A stretch of DNA of 64,000 nt. It comes from DATAVB01 sp036267955. Its GTDB lineage: Bacteria > Actinomycetota > Actinomycetes > Mycobacteriales > QHCD01. Below, piece after piece: positions 17,265 to 25,205 of the stretch. The notes beneath the pieces were generated by a model, which was not told where the DNA came from, did not search any database, and worked only from the letters and a program-made list of their open reading frames with translations. Both the position numbers and the translations under genes were made by a program. The stretch's first letter is position 1, and each line of letters begins with the position of its first letter. The stretch lies in the NCBI GenBank assembly GCA_036267955.1, contig DATAVB010000143.1, forward strand, positions 12,787-76,786, in the 5' to 3' direction.

Positions 17265-17803
17265 CCGCCCATCCCTGGCATGCCTGGCATGTCAGGCATC
17301 CCGTCGTTCAGCCCGGCCGGCGACACGATCGGCACCTGCATCGTGAGCCGGCCGGCGTGCGCGAAGACCAGGGTCAACTCGACCTGACCGCCGCGGATCA
17401 GGCCGCTGCGCGGATGCTCGATCATCAGGTGGATCCCGCCCGGCTTCATCGCCACCGACTTCCCGGCCGGGATCGGCACCGAACGCAGCGCCACCATCCC
17501 CTCGCTGCCGCCGCTGGTGACGTCCCGGTGCAGCGTGGTGGACTTCCCGGCCGGCGTACTTGCCCGGATCAGAGTGTCCGTGTCGGGCCCGGTGTTGCGG
17601 ACCGTGACGTAGGCGGCGGCGACGCTGGGCGAGGCCGGCTCGGGTACGTACGCGGCGCTGATCTGCAGATCGCCGAGTTGGCCGCGCCCACCCATCTCCA
17701 TCGTGGCCGACGGTGAGGGTTTCGAGCCGGCCGCGTCCTTCCCGTGTCCGCAGCCAGCAAGCAACAGCACGGCTGCGCTCGCAGCGGCGGCGGCCCGCCT
17801 CAT
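17261..17803 (-). CDS. PCuAC copper chaperone lipoprotein
   Basis: 180-aa lipoprotein (lipobox LLAGC at about residue 18) of the PCu(A)C/DUF461 family, which delivers Cu(I) to the CuA or CuB site of cytochrome oxidase outside the membrane. The canonical H-x10-M-x21-H-x-M copper motif is exact: His in LHRDV, Met in SEGMVALRS, and HLM. The C-terminus adds a Met-rich tail (MPDMPGMPGMGG) that could bind more copper. It overlaps the ycnI-like gene upstream by 4 bp, so the two are cotranscribed. Confidence 0.92.
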   Translation of the reverse strand: MRRAAAAASAAVLLLAGCGHGKDAAGSKPSPSATMEMGGRGQLGDLQISAAYVPEPASPSVAAAYVTVRNTGPDTDTLIRASTPAGKSTTLHRDVTSGGSEGMVALRSVPIPAGKSVAMKPGGIHLMIEHPRSGLIRGGQVELTLVFAHAGRLTMQVPIVSPAGLNDGMPDMPGMPGMGG

Positions 17804-18528
17804 GTACCGCCGCCGGGACGGCGCAATCCGAAGACGCCCAGGCCGACCGCCACCACCGCGACGATCAGCGCGGTGACCGCGACGGCCAGGCTGGCGGTGG
17901 ACGATCCCGAGGATCCCGATGAGGTGTCGGACGACATGCCTGGCATGGAATCCGATTGTGCCGCCTGGGAATCCGGGGTCGCACTAGGAGCGGCCGAGGC
18001 GGTGAGAGTCAGCGAGGGCGCCGGATGCTCCGGCTCCGGAGCGCCGGCGGCGGCGACCTCGATCCACCGCACCACCGACCCGTTGCTGTAGGTCTGCACG
18101 GCCGGGAAGGTCAGCGACCCGGATTTCGGCAACGGCCCGACGGACACCGAGAACTCGTCGAACTCCCCTGGCGCGATGCCATGCCCGGGCTGTGCGGTCC
18201 AGGTGATGGCGCTGATGACCGAGGTGACCTTGCCGTCGTCGGTGGTCAGCGGGGTGGCGAGGGTCTTCTTGGTGGTCGTGAACGTCCAGCCGGTGTGCGG
18301 CTGTACGGAAACGCTGGCCAGCGGGTCGCTGGCCGGAAGGTTGACCTGCAGTTTCGTGGTCGAGGCGTCGTCCCGCTCGGTCGGCACCCGGAACGTCAGT
18401 TCCCCATACCCGCCTGGCGTGGCGTCGTTGGAGTGGACCGTGACGTGGGCATCGGCGGAGACCAGCCCGATCGCGGACGCGGCAAGGATCGTGCCGCACA
18501 ACACGGCGGCTCGGACGGCATTACGCAC
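17800..18528 (-). CDS. YcnI-domain copper-binding membrane protein
   Basis: 242-aa exported protein with a signal peptide ending ...VSADA and a YcnI/DUF1775 domain (about 28-170). The predicted mature N-terminus is His28 (HVTVHS), and the family Trp occurs in HTGWTF; characterised YcnI binds Cu(II) with a single N-terminal histidine. A Ser/Met-rich linker (DSMPGMSSD) and a C-terminal transmembrane helix (about 205-230) anchor it to the membrane. It sits between the zinc-finger-CopC-CopD gene (48 bp gap) and PCuAC (4-bp overlap), consistent with a copper operon. Confidence 0.9.
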   Translation of the reverse strand: MRNAVRAAVLCGTILAASAIGLVSADAHVTVHSNDATPGGYGELTFRVPTERDDASTTKLQVNLPASDPLASVSVQPHTGWTFTTTKKTLATPLTTDDGKVTSVISAITWTAQPGHGIAPGEFDEFSVSVGPLPKSGSLTFPAVQTYSNGSVVRWIEVAAAGAPEPEHPAPSLTLTASAAPSATPDSQAAQSDSMPGMSSDTSSGSSGSSTASLAVAVTALIVAVVAVGLGVFGLRRPGGGT

Positions 18529-18576
18529 GGAGACTGTCTCCTGATGTCGAGTGGATGGGATGTCGAGTGGATGGGA

Positions 18577-21090
18577 TTACGGGACGGGAATTGCCAGCCG
18601 GAACGCGGTGGCCTCGATCGGCGAGGTCTGCACGGTGACGTCCAGGTCCCAGTTGCCGGGTCTGGCCAGCGCGGTCCGGGCGGTCATCGGGCCCTTCCCG
18701 ACGCCGGCAAAGGTGACCGGTAGCGGGCCGATGTTCTCCGCCGGCAGCGACAGCGACGCCGTCACCTTCTGCACCGGCAGCACCGCGCCGGTCGGCCGCT
18801 GCACCCGCAGGACGAGCTTCACCGGGCCGGTGCGGTCGGGTGTCACGGTCAGCCGGACCCGGGTCTGGCCGCTGGTGTCGGTGGTCGAGTAGCTGGCTGA
18901 GTAGCTGGCACTGCCGGCCTGCGACTGGGTCTCCTTGGCCTGCGCGGTGTTGACCAGGATCGTGGTCAGGATCAGGACGCTGACGCCGAGTACGACCTCG
19001 GCTGCCAGTCCGCGGCGCAGTGTCCGCAGCTCGCCGTCGCCCGGCCCCGGGATGGCCGGGCCTGGTTCGCTCGGTGGCGACTCGGGCGGAAGTGGCGGTG
19101 GCGGACCGCCAGCGGCGACCGGCTCCCGTACGACCGCCGGTCGGCTGACCGACCCGTACTGCCGGGCGACCCAGCGGCGGGCCAGATTGCCCAGCCCGAG
19201 CAACAGCACCACGCAGCCGATCTTGGCCAGCAGCAACCGCCCGTACACCGTGTCGGTGAAACCCGCCCACGATCCGACATCGCGCCAGGTCTGGTAAATG
19301 CCCGTGCCGACCAGAACGGTGACCGCGGTGAACGCCAGCCGGGAGAACCGCGGCAGGACCCGCCGCAGCTCGGTGGCTCGGCCGGCCAGGCAGCCGACGA
19401 TCAGGGCGAGACCGCCCAGCCAGACGCCCATCGAGGCCAGGTGCAGCACGTCGGACAGCGAGGTGAGCGGCGCCTGGTTGCCGGTGTCCGCGTGCCCGGC
19501 CAGCGCGAAGGTGACCAACACACCGACGCTCAGTGTTCCGAAGCCGCCGAGCACCCAGCGGGCCACCCGGGGCGTACGCAGCGCCTCGGCGAGGAATCCG
19601 GCGAGCAACGTCAGCAGCGCGACCCGGGTGCCGAGCACCTGTCCGTACCGGGCGCCGAACGTGTCGGCGAGCAGGCTGCCGTCGAAGGCGTGCGCGATCG
19701 ACCGCCCCGCACCGTACGGGCCCTCCAGCAGGAGACCGACCAGGGTGCCGGCGAGCAGGAGCCCCCAGCCGATCCAGAGCAGCCGGCGCGGTCGGTCCTC
19801 GAAGCGGCCCACCGGCCAGAACGCGAACAGCACCGCGGCGGTGCCGAGCCCCAACACCACCCCGGCGTACGCGGCGAACCGGGCCGCGCCGAGCAGGATG
19901 CCGACCAGCCGGCTGCCGCCGTCCGCGGCCTGCACCGTCCCGGTGACAGTGCTGGGATGGCCGATGGAGAAGGTGAATCCGCCGGAGACCGGGTGCGAGT
20001 CGGCGGAGACCACCCGCCAGGTCACGGTGTAGGTGCCGGTGTGCAGCCCGGACCGCAGGCCGATGCCGACCCGGGGCGAGCCGGAGCCGGTGGCGCCGCC
20101 GGACTGCACCGGGTGCAGCCGGTCGTCGAAGACTCTGATGCTTCCCGACTCGACCGTCACCGGCTCGCCGAACTGCAGCGAGATCTGGTCCGGCGCGGTC
20201 CGCACCGTGCTGCCGTCGGCCGGGCTGGTCTGCTCAAGGACGGCGTGTGCGGAGGCGGGGCGCTGCCCGCTGGCGAGCACGCCGACGACCGTGCCGAGGA
20301 GTACCAGGGCCGCCACCTTGCCCGGGATATGCCGGGCCGCCGGTGGATGCGGCCGGACCGAGCGCAGCCGGCGCTCGGCCACCGGCTCGTCCGGTACGTC
20401 GGCGAGTCGGGTGTGTTCCGGGGTGTCGAGCTGGTCGGCGGTCGGTCGCTCCGGCGCCCCCTCGACCCGGGCCAACGCCCACAGCAACAGGGTGCCCAGC
20501 ACCAACAGCAGATGCTGGACCTCGTGCAGCAGACCGACCGTGCCGTCGGCGATGTCGACTGCGGCGGCCACCACGAGACCGGCCGCAATGATGCCGGTGA
20601 CGGGCAGCATGCCGCGCGCCTTGCCCGGTTGCCAGACCGCGAGGCCGAAGCCGAGGGCCAGCGCGGCATTGAACGCGATCAGTTCGTGGTCCATGTGCAT
20701 CGTGCCGGCCATGCCAGCCATCGCGCCCATCCCGGCGCGGTCCACCCCGAGCAGTACGACGGCGAGCGCGAGTTGAGCCAACGCCACGGCGGCCAGCCCG
20801 GCCCGCAGGGTGAGCCGGCGCCGCTGCCCGCGCCGGGACCGGCGCCGCTCAGTGTGTACGGCGGCGAGCAGGATCTCGGCGGTCGCGTCGTCCGGCTCCG
20901 TGGCCGGGGTCAGCCGGACCCGCCGGGTGACCTGATGGGCGCGCTCACGCCAGGAGCGGCACCCACTGCAGTCGGCGAGGTGGGCATCCACGGCCGCCGG
21001 CTCACACCCCGGTGGCTCGCTATCGAGCAGCGCCGAGATCGCCTCTCGTACCTCATCGCAGGACAACACGTGACGGTGGTCGCTCGCCAC
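18577..21090 (-). CDS. Fusion: zinc-finger (anti-sigma-like) membrane domain + CopC + CopD
   Basis: 837-aa open frame with four parts. Residues 1-50 hold a zf-HC2/ZAS zinc finger (HLADCSGC: His37, Cys41, Cys44). Residues 95-210 hold four hydrophobic segments. Residues 282-377 form a CopC domain whose first residue His282 follows a signal-like stretch ending ASA, and whose second copper His is in SADSHPVSGG. Residues 395-660 form the multi-spanning CopD domain, and the last 100 residues are a beta-rich (YtkA-like) domain. CopC needs a free N-terminal His, so either cleavage after residue 281 or internal initiation at GTG 20316 (residue 259) is expected. No sigma-factor gene is adjacent. Two separate proteins from one frame is the main alternative. 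Confidence 0.85.
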   Translation of the reverse strand: MASDHRHVLSCDEVREAISALLDSEPPGCEPAAVDAHLADCSGCRSWRERAHQVTRRVRLTPATEPDDATAEILLAAVHTERRRSRRGQRRRLTLRAGLAAVALAQLALAVVLLGVDRAGMGAMAGMAGTMHMDHELIAFNAALALGFGLAVWQPGKARGMLPVTGIIAAGLVVAAAVDIADGTVGLLHEVQHLLLVLGTLLLWALARVEGAPERPTADQLDTPEHTRLADVPDEPVAERRLRSVRPHPPAARHIPGKVAALVLLGTVVGVLASGQRPASAHAVLEQTSPADGSTVRTAPDQISLQFGEPVTVESGSIRVFDDRLHPVQSGGATGSGSPRVGIGLRSGLHTGTYTVTWRVVSADSHPVSGGFTFSIGHPSTVTGTVQAADGGSRLVGILLGAARFAAYAGVVLGLGTAAVLFAFWPVGRFEDRPRRLLWIGWGLLLAGTLVGLLLEGPYGAGRSIAHAFDGSLLADTFGARYGQVLGTRVALLTLLAGFLAEALRTPRVARWVLGGFGTLSVGVLVTFALAGHADTGNQAPLTSLSDVLHLASMGVWLGGLALIVGCLAGRATELRRVLPRFSRLAFTAVTVLVGTGIYQTWRDVGSWAGFTDTVYGRLLLAKIGCVVLLLGLGNLARRWVARQYGSVSRPAVVREPVAAGGPPPPLPPESPPSEPGPAIPGPGDGELRTLRRGLAAEVVLGVSVLILTTILVNTAQAKETQSQAGSASYSASYSTTDTSGQTRVRLTVTPDRTGPVKLVLRVQRPTGAVLPVQKVTASLSLPAENIGPLPVTFAGVGKGPMTARTALARPGNWDLDVTVQTSPIEATAFRLAIPVP

Positions 21091-21165
21091 GCCGTGGCGG
21101 TTCCCGGAAGGTGGTGCGGTTCGCTGGTGTTACGAAGCGAGACCAAACAACGACACGGAGGTCAG

Positions 21166-21603
21166 ATGAGCACAAACGAGGAGCCCACCGAATCCGGGCA
21201 GGACTGGGTCGCCGAGCACGCCCGCCGCTACGTCGAGAGTGCCGGTGCGGACGGACACGACTGGCGGGGCGTGCCGACCCTGCTGCTCACCGTCCGGGGA
21301 CGCAGCTCTGGCAAGCTGCGCCGTACCGCGTTGATCTACGGCGAGGACGAGGGCCGTTACCTCGTGGTGGCGTCGTTCGGCGGCGCCCCGAAGCACCCGC
21401 AGTGGTACAGCAACCTGGTGGCCGAGCCGCAGGTGCAGGTGCAGGTGCGGGACGAGGTGTTCGACGCCGTCGCGCGGACGGCCGATCCCGCGGAGAAGGC
21501 CCGGCTCTGGCCCAAGGTGGCCGCGATCTGGCCGGACTACGACGAATACCAGAAGAAGACCGACCGGGACATTCCCGTGGTGATCCTGGAACGCGCCAGC
21601 TAG
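21166..21603 (+). CDS. Deazaflavin (F420)-dependent nitroreductase-family protein
   Basis: 145-aa protein of the DDN/FDOR-B-type split-barrel family. Signature parts are visible: GVPTLLLTVRGRSSGKLRRTALIYGEDEGRYLVVASFGGAPKHPQWYSNL, where the basic RGRSSGKLRRT loop contacts the F420 phosphate/glutamate tail in relatives, followed by KVAAIWPDYDEYQKKTDRDIPVVIL. These enzymes use reduced F420 to reduce quinones or other compounds at the membrane. ATG 21166 has GGAGGT 5 bp upstream. It is divergent from the CopC/CopD fusion gene. Confidence 0.88.
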   Translation: MSTNEEPTESGQDWVAEHARRYVESAGADGHDWRGVPTLLLTVRGRSSGKLRRTALIYGEDEGRYLVVASFGGAPKHPQWYSNLVAEPQVQVQVRDEVFDAVARTADPAEKARLWPKVAAIWPDYDEYQKKTDRDIPVVILERAS

Positions 21604-21618
21604 TCGCCCCACCCACTT

Positions 21619-21680
21619 GTTGATCATGCGGAAACTGTTCGCGACACGCCGTACGGAGCAACAGTTTCCGCATGATCAAC
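21619..21680. repeat. Perfect 21-bp hairpin TGATCATGCGGAAACTGTT
   Basis: Two perfect 21-bp arms (21619-21639 and 21660-21680) starting GTTGATCATGCGGAAACTG, with a 20-nt interior CGCGACACGCCGTACGGAGC. It starts 16 bp after the preceding stop. The interior shares CGACACGCCG with the element at 36243, and the arm shares TGATCATG with three other elements. Confidence 0.85.
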
Positions 21681-21952
21681 AGCTAGGGGTGCTGACCAGG
21701 TCTGCCCGGCGCTACGCCCGTCGACATGGTGGTCAACTCTAACGGAGGTTGTCCCGACGATTCGCGTCGGTGTTCTCACGAAATTGATTCAGAAATTGAG
21801 GTAACGCTTTTGCTGCCTGAAAGGGCATGGAATTCGCCCTCGCACATCACCCGCTCGGCGGTATGGATAGTCCGCATGTCGAGTTTGGCTATTAACCGTC
21901 AGCAATGAATTCCAATGTCCACATAGGTGGGACAGAATGCGAGGAACCAATC
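21681..21952. other. Gene-poor, lower-GC leader region
   Basis: About 270 bp (349 bp including the hairpin) without a gene. It is visibly richer in A/T than its surroundings (for example CGAAATTGATTCAGAAATTG at about 21779-21798). It contains a small dyad CGACG-ATTCG-CGTCG at 21755-21769. It probably carries the promoter and 5' leader of the small secreted protein, but no convincing -35/-10 pair was assigned. Confidence 0.5.
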
Positions 21953-22252
21953 ATGCAGAACCTCCTTCGGAAGGCGGCAGTTATTGTAGCCGGCGCGGGA
22001 GCGGCTGGTGCGCTTGCCTTTGCCGGAAATGCTTCGGCGGCGACACCCGTGCACGAGTCAGTTTCGCATTCGGTCGTGCAACCCGCAGCTCTGCAGCAGC
22101 CGGCCCGGCAGTGGCGTTTCATCGACAGCTATTTCTGGGGCGCCGACTGTAATGCTGCCGGTAACCGCGGGATGGACAATGGCAACTGGAGCGCCTACGA
22201 ATGTCGCGACGGAAGCGCATTCAGTGACTACAATCTGTGGGTCTGGTACTGA
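21953..22252 (+). CDS. Small secreted protein with one Cys pair
   Basis: 99-aa protein with a clear signal peptide (MQNLLRKAAVIVAGAGAAGALAFAGNASAA) and a mature part of about 70 residues. The C-terminal core (GADCNAAGNRGMDNGNWSAYECRDG) has two cysteines about 22 residues apart, suited to one disulfide, and ends in an aromatic tail (YNLWVWY). Similar short Cys-pair, Trp/Tyr-rich proteins are common among actinobacterial secreted hypotheticals; the function is unknown. ATG 21953 has GAGGAA 7 bp upstream. It stands alone, followed by a strong hairpin shared with the convergent yczR gene. Confidence 0.8.
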   Translation: MQNLLRKAAVIVAGAGAAGALAFAGNASAATPVHESVSHSVVQPAALQQPARQWRFIDSYFWGADCNAAGNRGMDNGNWSAYECRDGSAFSDYNLWVWY

Positions 22253-22264
22253 GCGCGGCAGAAC

Positions 22265-22295
22265 AGGTGGCCCCGGCGAAATGCCGGGGCCACCT
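22265..22295. terminator. Bidirectional hairpin terminator
   Basis: Perfect 13-bp stem (AGGTGGCCCCGGC / GCCGGGGCCACCT) with loop GAAAT, lying between the convergent stops at 22252 and 22297. It is followed by TCTCAT rather than a T-tract. It is not related to the TGATCATG hairpins. Confidence 0.85.
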
Positions 22296-22296
22296 C

Positions 22297-23727
22297 TCAT
22301 GCCACGTGCACCTGCGGATCGCCGGTGCCGCCCTGGAAGGTCTCGGTGTGCGCCCGCTCGAGCCGTCCGACCGCCTCGACCAACTCGTTCTCGCTGAGCG
22401 TGTACGGAATGCGCAGGTAGTTCTCCATCGAAGCCGCCGCGCCGAACCGCGGTCCGGGCGCCACCACGACACCGTGCCGCCGGGCCGCGGCCGACAGCGC
22501 GCTGCTCACCGGCGCTTCCAGCCGGACCCACAGCGCCATCCCGCCCTGTGGCAGGAAGAATGACCAGTCCGGGAAGGTCTCGCGCACCGCCCCGACCAGC
22601 GCATCACGTCGGCTCTCCAGATCCCGGCACCGCTGGGCCACCGCGGCGGGGCCGGCTGCCAGCAGCTGACAGGCGATGAGTTGTTCCAGTACCGGTTGCG
22701 ACATGTCGACCACCGCCCGCAGGTCGGCCAGCCGGCGAATCAGTGGAGCGTTCGCCCGGATCCACCCGATGCGCAGCCCACCCCAGTAGCGCTTGGACAT
22801 CGAGCCGAGGCAGATCACCCGTTCCCCGCCGTCGAAGCTGGCCAGTGAACCAGGTTCGGTCGCGCCGAAGGTGAGCCCGACGAAGGACTCGTCGGAGACG
22901 AGATAGCTCCCGGTCCGGCGGGCCACCTCGGCGAGAGCGCGCCGCGTCTGCGCCGGCATCAGCCAACCGGTCGGATTCTGGAACTCCGGGATCAGATAGG
23001 TCAACGTCGGCGTCGACTGACGCATGGTGTCGCTGAAGAGCTCGACGTCCCAGTCGGCGTCGCCGAGACCGACCGGCACCACCCGGCAGTTGTTGCCGCT
23101 GACCGCGGCCAGCGCGTTCGGATACGTCGGGCATTCCATCAGCACCCGCTCGCCGGGTCGGCACAGCAGCCGCAGCAGCAGGTCCAGCCCGTGCTGCGCC
23201 CCGCTGGTCACCAGGATCTCCTCGGCCGCCGTCGGTACGCCGCGCCGTCGGTAACCGGCCGCGAGCTCCTCGCGCAGCTCGGGCAGGCCGGCCGAGTCGT
23301 AGCCGTGGTTCCGGCTGTAGTCCGGCAGCAGATCGAGCGCGGCCTGCGCCGCGGTCCCGAATATCGGCTGGGTCGCGGGCATGGCGGCGATGGCGAGATC
23401 CAGCACGCCGTCCGGACTTGTGGTCGGCACCCAGCCGGCCGCCCGGCCGCCCGACTGCCCGCGGGGCAGCGTGATGACGCTGCCGGAGCCGCGCCGGCTG
23501 CGCAGGTACCCGTCGGCGCGCAGGCGCTCGTACGCCGCGGCGACGGTGGTCCGGCTGATCTCGAGGCTGCCGGCAAGTTCGCGTTCGGCGGGTAGGCGCG
23601 CGCCGGCCGGCAGGCGCCCGTCCCGGACGAGCCCGGTCACGGCGCCGGCCAGGGTTTCGTACGCACTCCCGGTCCCGCGCCAGTCGCCGAGCAACCGGGA
23701 CAACTGCAAGCCGCTGACGATACGCAC
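22297..23727 (-). CDS. yczR: MocR-family (GntR-aminotransferase) regulator, YczR type
   Basis: 476-aa regulator: an N-terminal GntR winged helix (about 20-85: LPAERELAGSLEISRTTVAAAYERLRADGYLRSRRGSGS) and a C-terminal fold-type I aminotransferase-like domain. PLP-site features are visible: ECPTYPNA, PEFQNPTG, SDESFVGL and the Schiff-base Lys in GSMSKRYWGGLRIGW. MocR proteins use PLP as effector rather than for catalysis. The gene is divergent from a yczE-type membrane protein, the arrangement that defines the YczR subgroup, so control of yczE is the likely role. The symbol is by analogy. Confidence 0.9.
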   Translation of the reverse strand: MRIVSGLQLSRLLGDWRGTGSAYETLAGAVTGLVRDGRLPAGARLPAERELAGSLEISRTTVAAAYERLRADGYLRSRRGSGSVITLPRGQSGGRAAGWVPTTSPDGVLDLAIAAMPATQPIFGTAAQAALDLLPDYSRNHGYDSAGLPELREELAAGYRRRGVPTAAEEILVTSGAQHGLDLLLRLLCRPGERVLMECPTYPNALAAVSGNNCRVVPVGLGDADWDVELFSDTMRQSTPTLTYLIPEFQNPTGWLMPAQTRRALAEVARRTGSYLVSDESFVGLTFGATEPGSLASFDGGERVICLGSMSKRYWGGLRIGWIRANAPLIRRLADLRAVVDMSQPVLEQLIACQLLAAGPAAVAQRCRDLESRRDALVGAVRETFPDWSFFLPQGGMALWVRLEAPVSSALSAAARRHGVVVAPGPRFGAAASMENYLRIPYTLSENELVEAVGRLERAHTETFQGGTGDPQVHVA

Positions 23728-23843
23728 GGCACTTCCCCCCGCCGATAGATGTCAGTCCACCTGTTCGCGATTGGATCTTTTCATGAGGGCCAATTATCGG
23801 CAAGCTGAAGAGGTGAATCGGCGAACGCGACAGACTCCGACGA

Positions 23844-23873
23844 AATTGGCATCATCGCTCACTGCAATTGGCA
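23844..23873. promoter_or_regulatory. Two AATTGGCA direct repeats, candidate YczR operator
   Basis: AATTGGCA occurs at 23844-23851 and again at 23866-23873, exactly 22 bp apart (about two helical turns), just before the yczE start. A GATTGG at about 23769-23774 and an inverted CCAATT at 23790-23795 are further partial copies. MocR dimers commonly bind direct repeats, which supports an operator role. Binding is inferred only. Confidence 0.55.
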
Positions 23874-23878
23874 CCTCG

Positions 23879-24586
23879 ATGCGGTCAGCGGGAGCCGCAT
23901 GGCGTCCGTATCCGAGGCCGGTCCGCCGACTCTCCCAGCTCTACGTCGGTCTCGTTCTCTACGGCTTCTCCGACGGCCTGCTGGTGTTGGCCGCGCTCGG
24001 TCTCGATCCGTGGGACGTCTTCCATCAGGGCCTGGCCCGCCGGACCGGCATCGAGATCGGCACCTGGTCGATCATCGTCGGCGCCGCCGTACTCCTGCTG
24101 TGGATCCCGCTGCGTCAGTGGCCCGGTCTCGGCACCGCCAGCAACGTGGTGGTCATCGGCCTGGTGGTCAACCTGACGCTGGCCGAGGTGCCGGTGCCGC
24201 ACGACCTGCCGATGCGTGTCCTGCTGCTGGTCGGCGGTGTCGTGCTCAACGGGATGGCCACCGGTTGCTACATCGGCGCCGGTCTCGGGCCGGGGCCGCG
24301 GGACGGTCTGATGACCGGCCTGGTCGCCCGTCGCGGCGGGTCGATCCGGCTGATCCGCACCGGCATCGAGCTGACCGTGCTGGCGATCGGCTGGCTGCTC
24401 GGCGGCACGGTCGGCATCGGCACGATCGTGTACGCCGCCGGCATCGGCCCGCTGGCGCATCTGTTCATTCCGCTCTTCAGCCGCGGCCTCAAACGCAACG
24501 CCGTCGGCGACACCAGTCACACCAACGAAAGCCACCCAGACAGCAGCGACACCGAGATGGAGACCGTGCCATGCGTCGACTCTTGA
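23879..24586 (+). CDS. yczE: YczE/YyaS/YitT-family membrane protein
   Basis: 235-aa polytopic membrane protein with five or six hydrophobic segments. The family signature RLSQLYVGLVLYGFSDGLLVLAALGLDPWDVFHQGLA is at the N-terminus, followed by GLGPGPRDGLMTGLVARRG, the second conserved repeat-like block. Its function is uncertain; transport has been suggested for relatives controlled by YczR. ATG 23879 lacks a ribosome binding site and directly follows the candidate operator, so translation may be leaderless. Met 23783 is an alternative but would place the operator inside the gene. The C-terminal tail is hydrophilic. Confidence 0.85.
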   Translation: MRSAGAAWRPYPRPVRRLSQLYVGLVLYGFSDGLLVLAALGLDPWDVFHQGLARRTGIEIGTWSIIVGAAVLLLWIPLRQWPGLGTASNVVVIGLVVNLTLAEVPVPHDLPMRVLLLVGGVVLNGMATGCYIGAGLGPGPRDGLMTGLVARRGGSIRLIRTGIELTVLAIGWLLGGTVGIGTIVYAAGIGPLAHLFIPLFSRGLKRNAVGDTSHTNESHPDSSDTEMETVPCVDS

Positions 24587-24774
24587 GCCGGCTATCAGCG
24601 GCCAACGCCGACCAGATTGCCCTGTGGGAGAGATATCTGAACGCGCAGCGTCCGTGGCAGGCACAGCCACCGACGCTGCGCTGGGGCTGGACCCCACGCG
24701 GGTGGCGGCTGCGCGGCAGCGTACTGCCCGAGATTCGCCCGCAGGTCGGCCGCCGGCCGGTGGACCACCCGTAG
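24571..24774 (+). CDS. Hypothetical basic protein (67 aa)
   Basis: Starts at ATG 24571 with GGAG 8 bp upstream and overlaps the end of yczE by 16 bp, which suggests coupled translation. The product is short, Arg- and Trp-rich (RWGWTPRGWRLRG) and has no membrane segment or recognised domain. The call depends on the overlap, the ribosome binding site and a frame that closes at 24774; it remains tentative. Confidence 0.5.
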   Translation: MRRLLSRLSAANADQIALWERYLNAQRPWQAQPPTLRWGWTPRGWRLRGSVLPEIRPQVGRRPVDHP

Positions 24775-24899
24775 CCACTGGATCGTACGGCGCACCCCAC
24801 CACCGAAAAGGGGTGCGTGCTCCACCCCGATCCGGGGCTCAACCCGCTGCCCGTAGCCGCCGTAGGCGACGAGCATGAAGTCATCCAAGAGATGGCGGG

Positions 24900-25196
24900 G
24901 TGAGCATCATGACGGGTCAACTGGTGGGCACGCGATGTGCCGGATCGACGGCGTTCGCCGAATTGCCACGACCCAGGCGAATGTCGCACGTGTTGTTCGC
25001 CGGGCCGGACGGTCCCACCGGTTGGCTGATTCGGCTGCAGCCGCGCACCCTGGTCGACCGGTTGCACCCGGCCAGGATGCGCGACCGGCTCGCCGCGGTC
25101 GATCCGGTCGACTACGCCGGGGGACTCAACGATCTCGCGTCGGGAACGCCGGAAACCCTGCTGCGGCTGGGTTTCACGGTGACCCGCACCGAGTAG
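24900..25196 (+). CDS. Hypothetical protein (98 aa)
   Basis: Frame from GTG 24900 (or ATG 24909) to 25196. The sequence looks like a soluble alpha/beta protein (SHVLFAGPDGPTGWLIRLQPRTLVDRLHPARMRDRLAAVDPVDY...) with no signal peptide and no domain that I recognise. It is convergent with the deacetylase-like lipoprotein gene, with only 9 bp between the stops. It probably follows the 67-aa gene in the yczE transcript. Function unknown. Confidence 0.5.
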   Translation: MSIMTGQLVGTRCAGSTAFAELPRPRRMSHVLFAGPDGPTGWLIRLQPRTLVDRLHPARMRDRLAAVDPVDYAGGLNDLASGTPETLLRLGFTVTRTE

Positions 25197-25205
25197 CCGG
25201 CTCGG

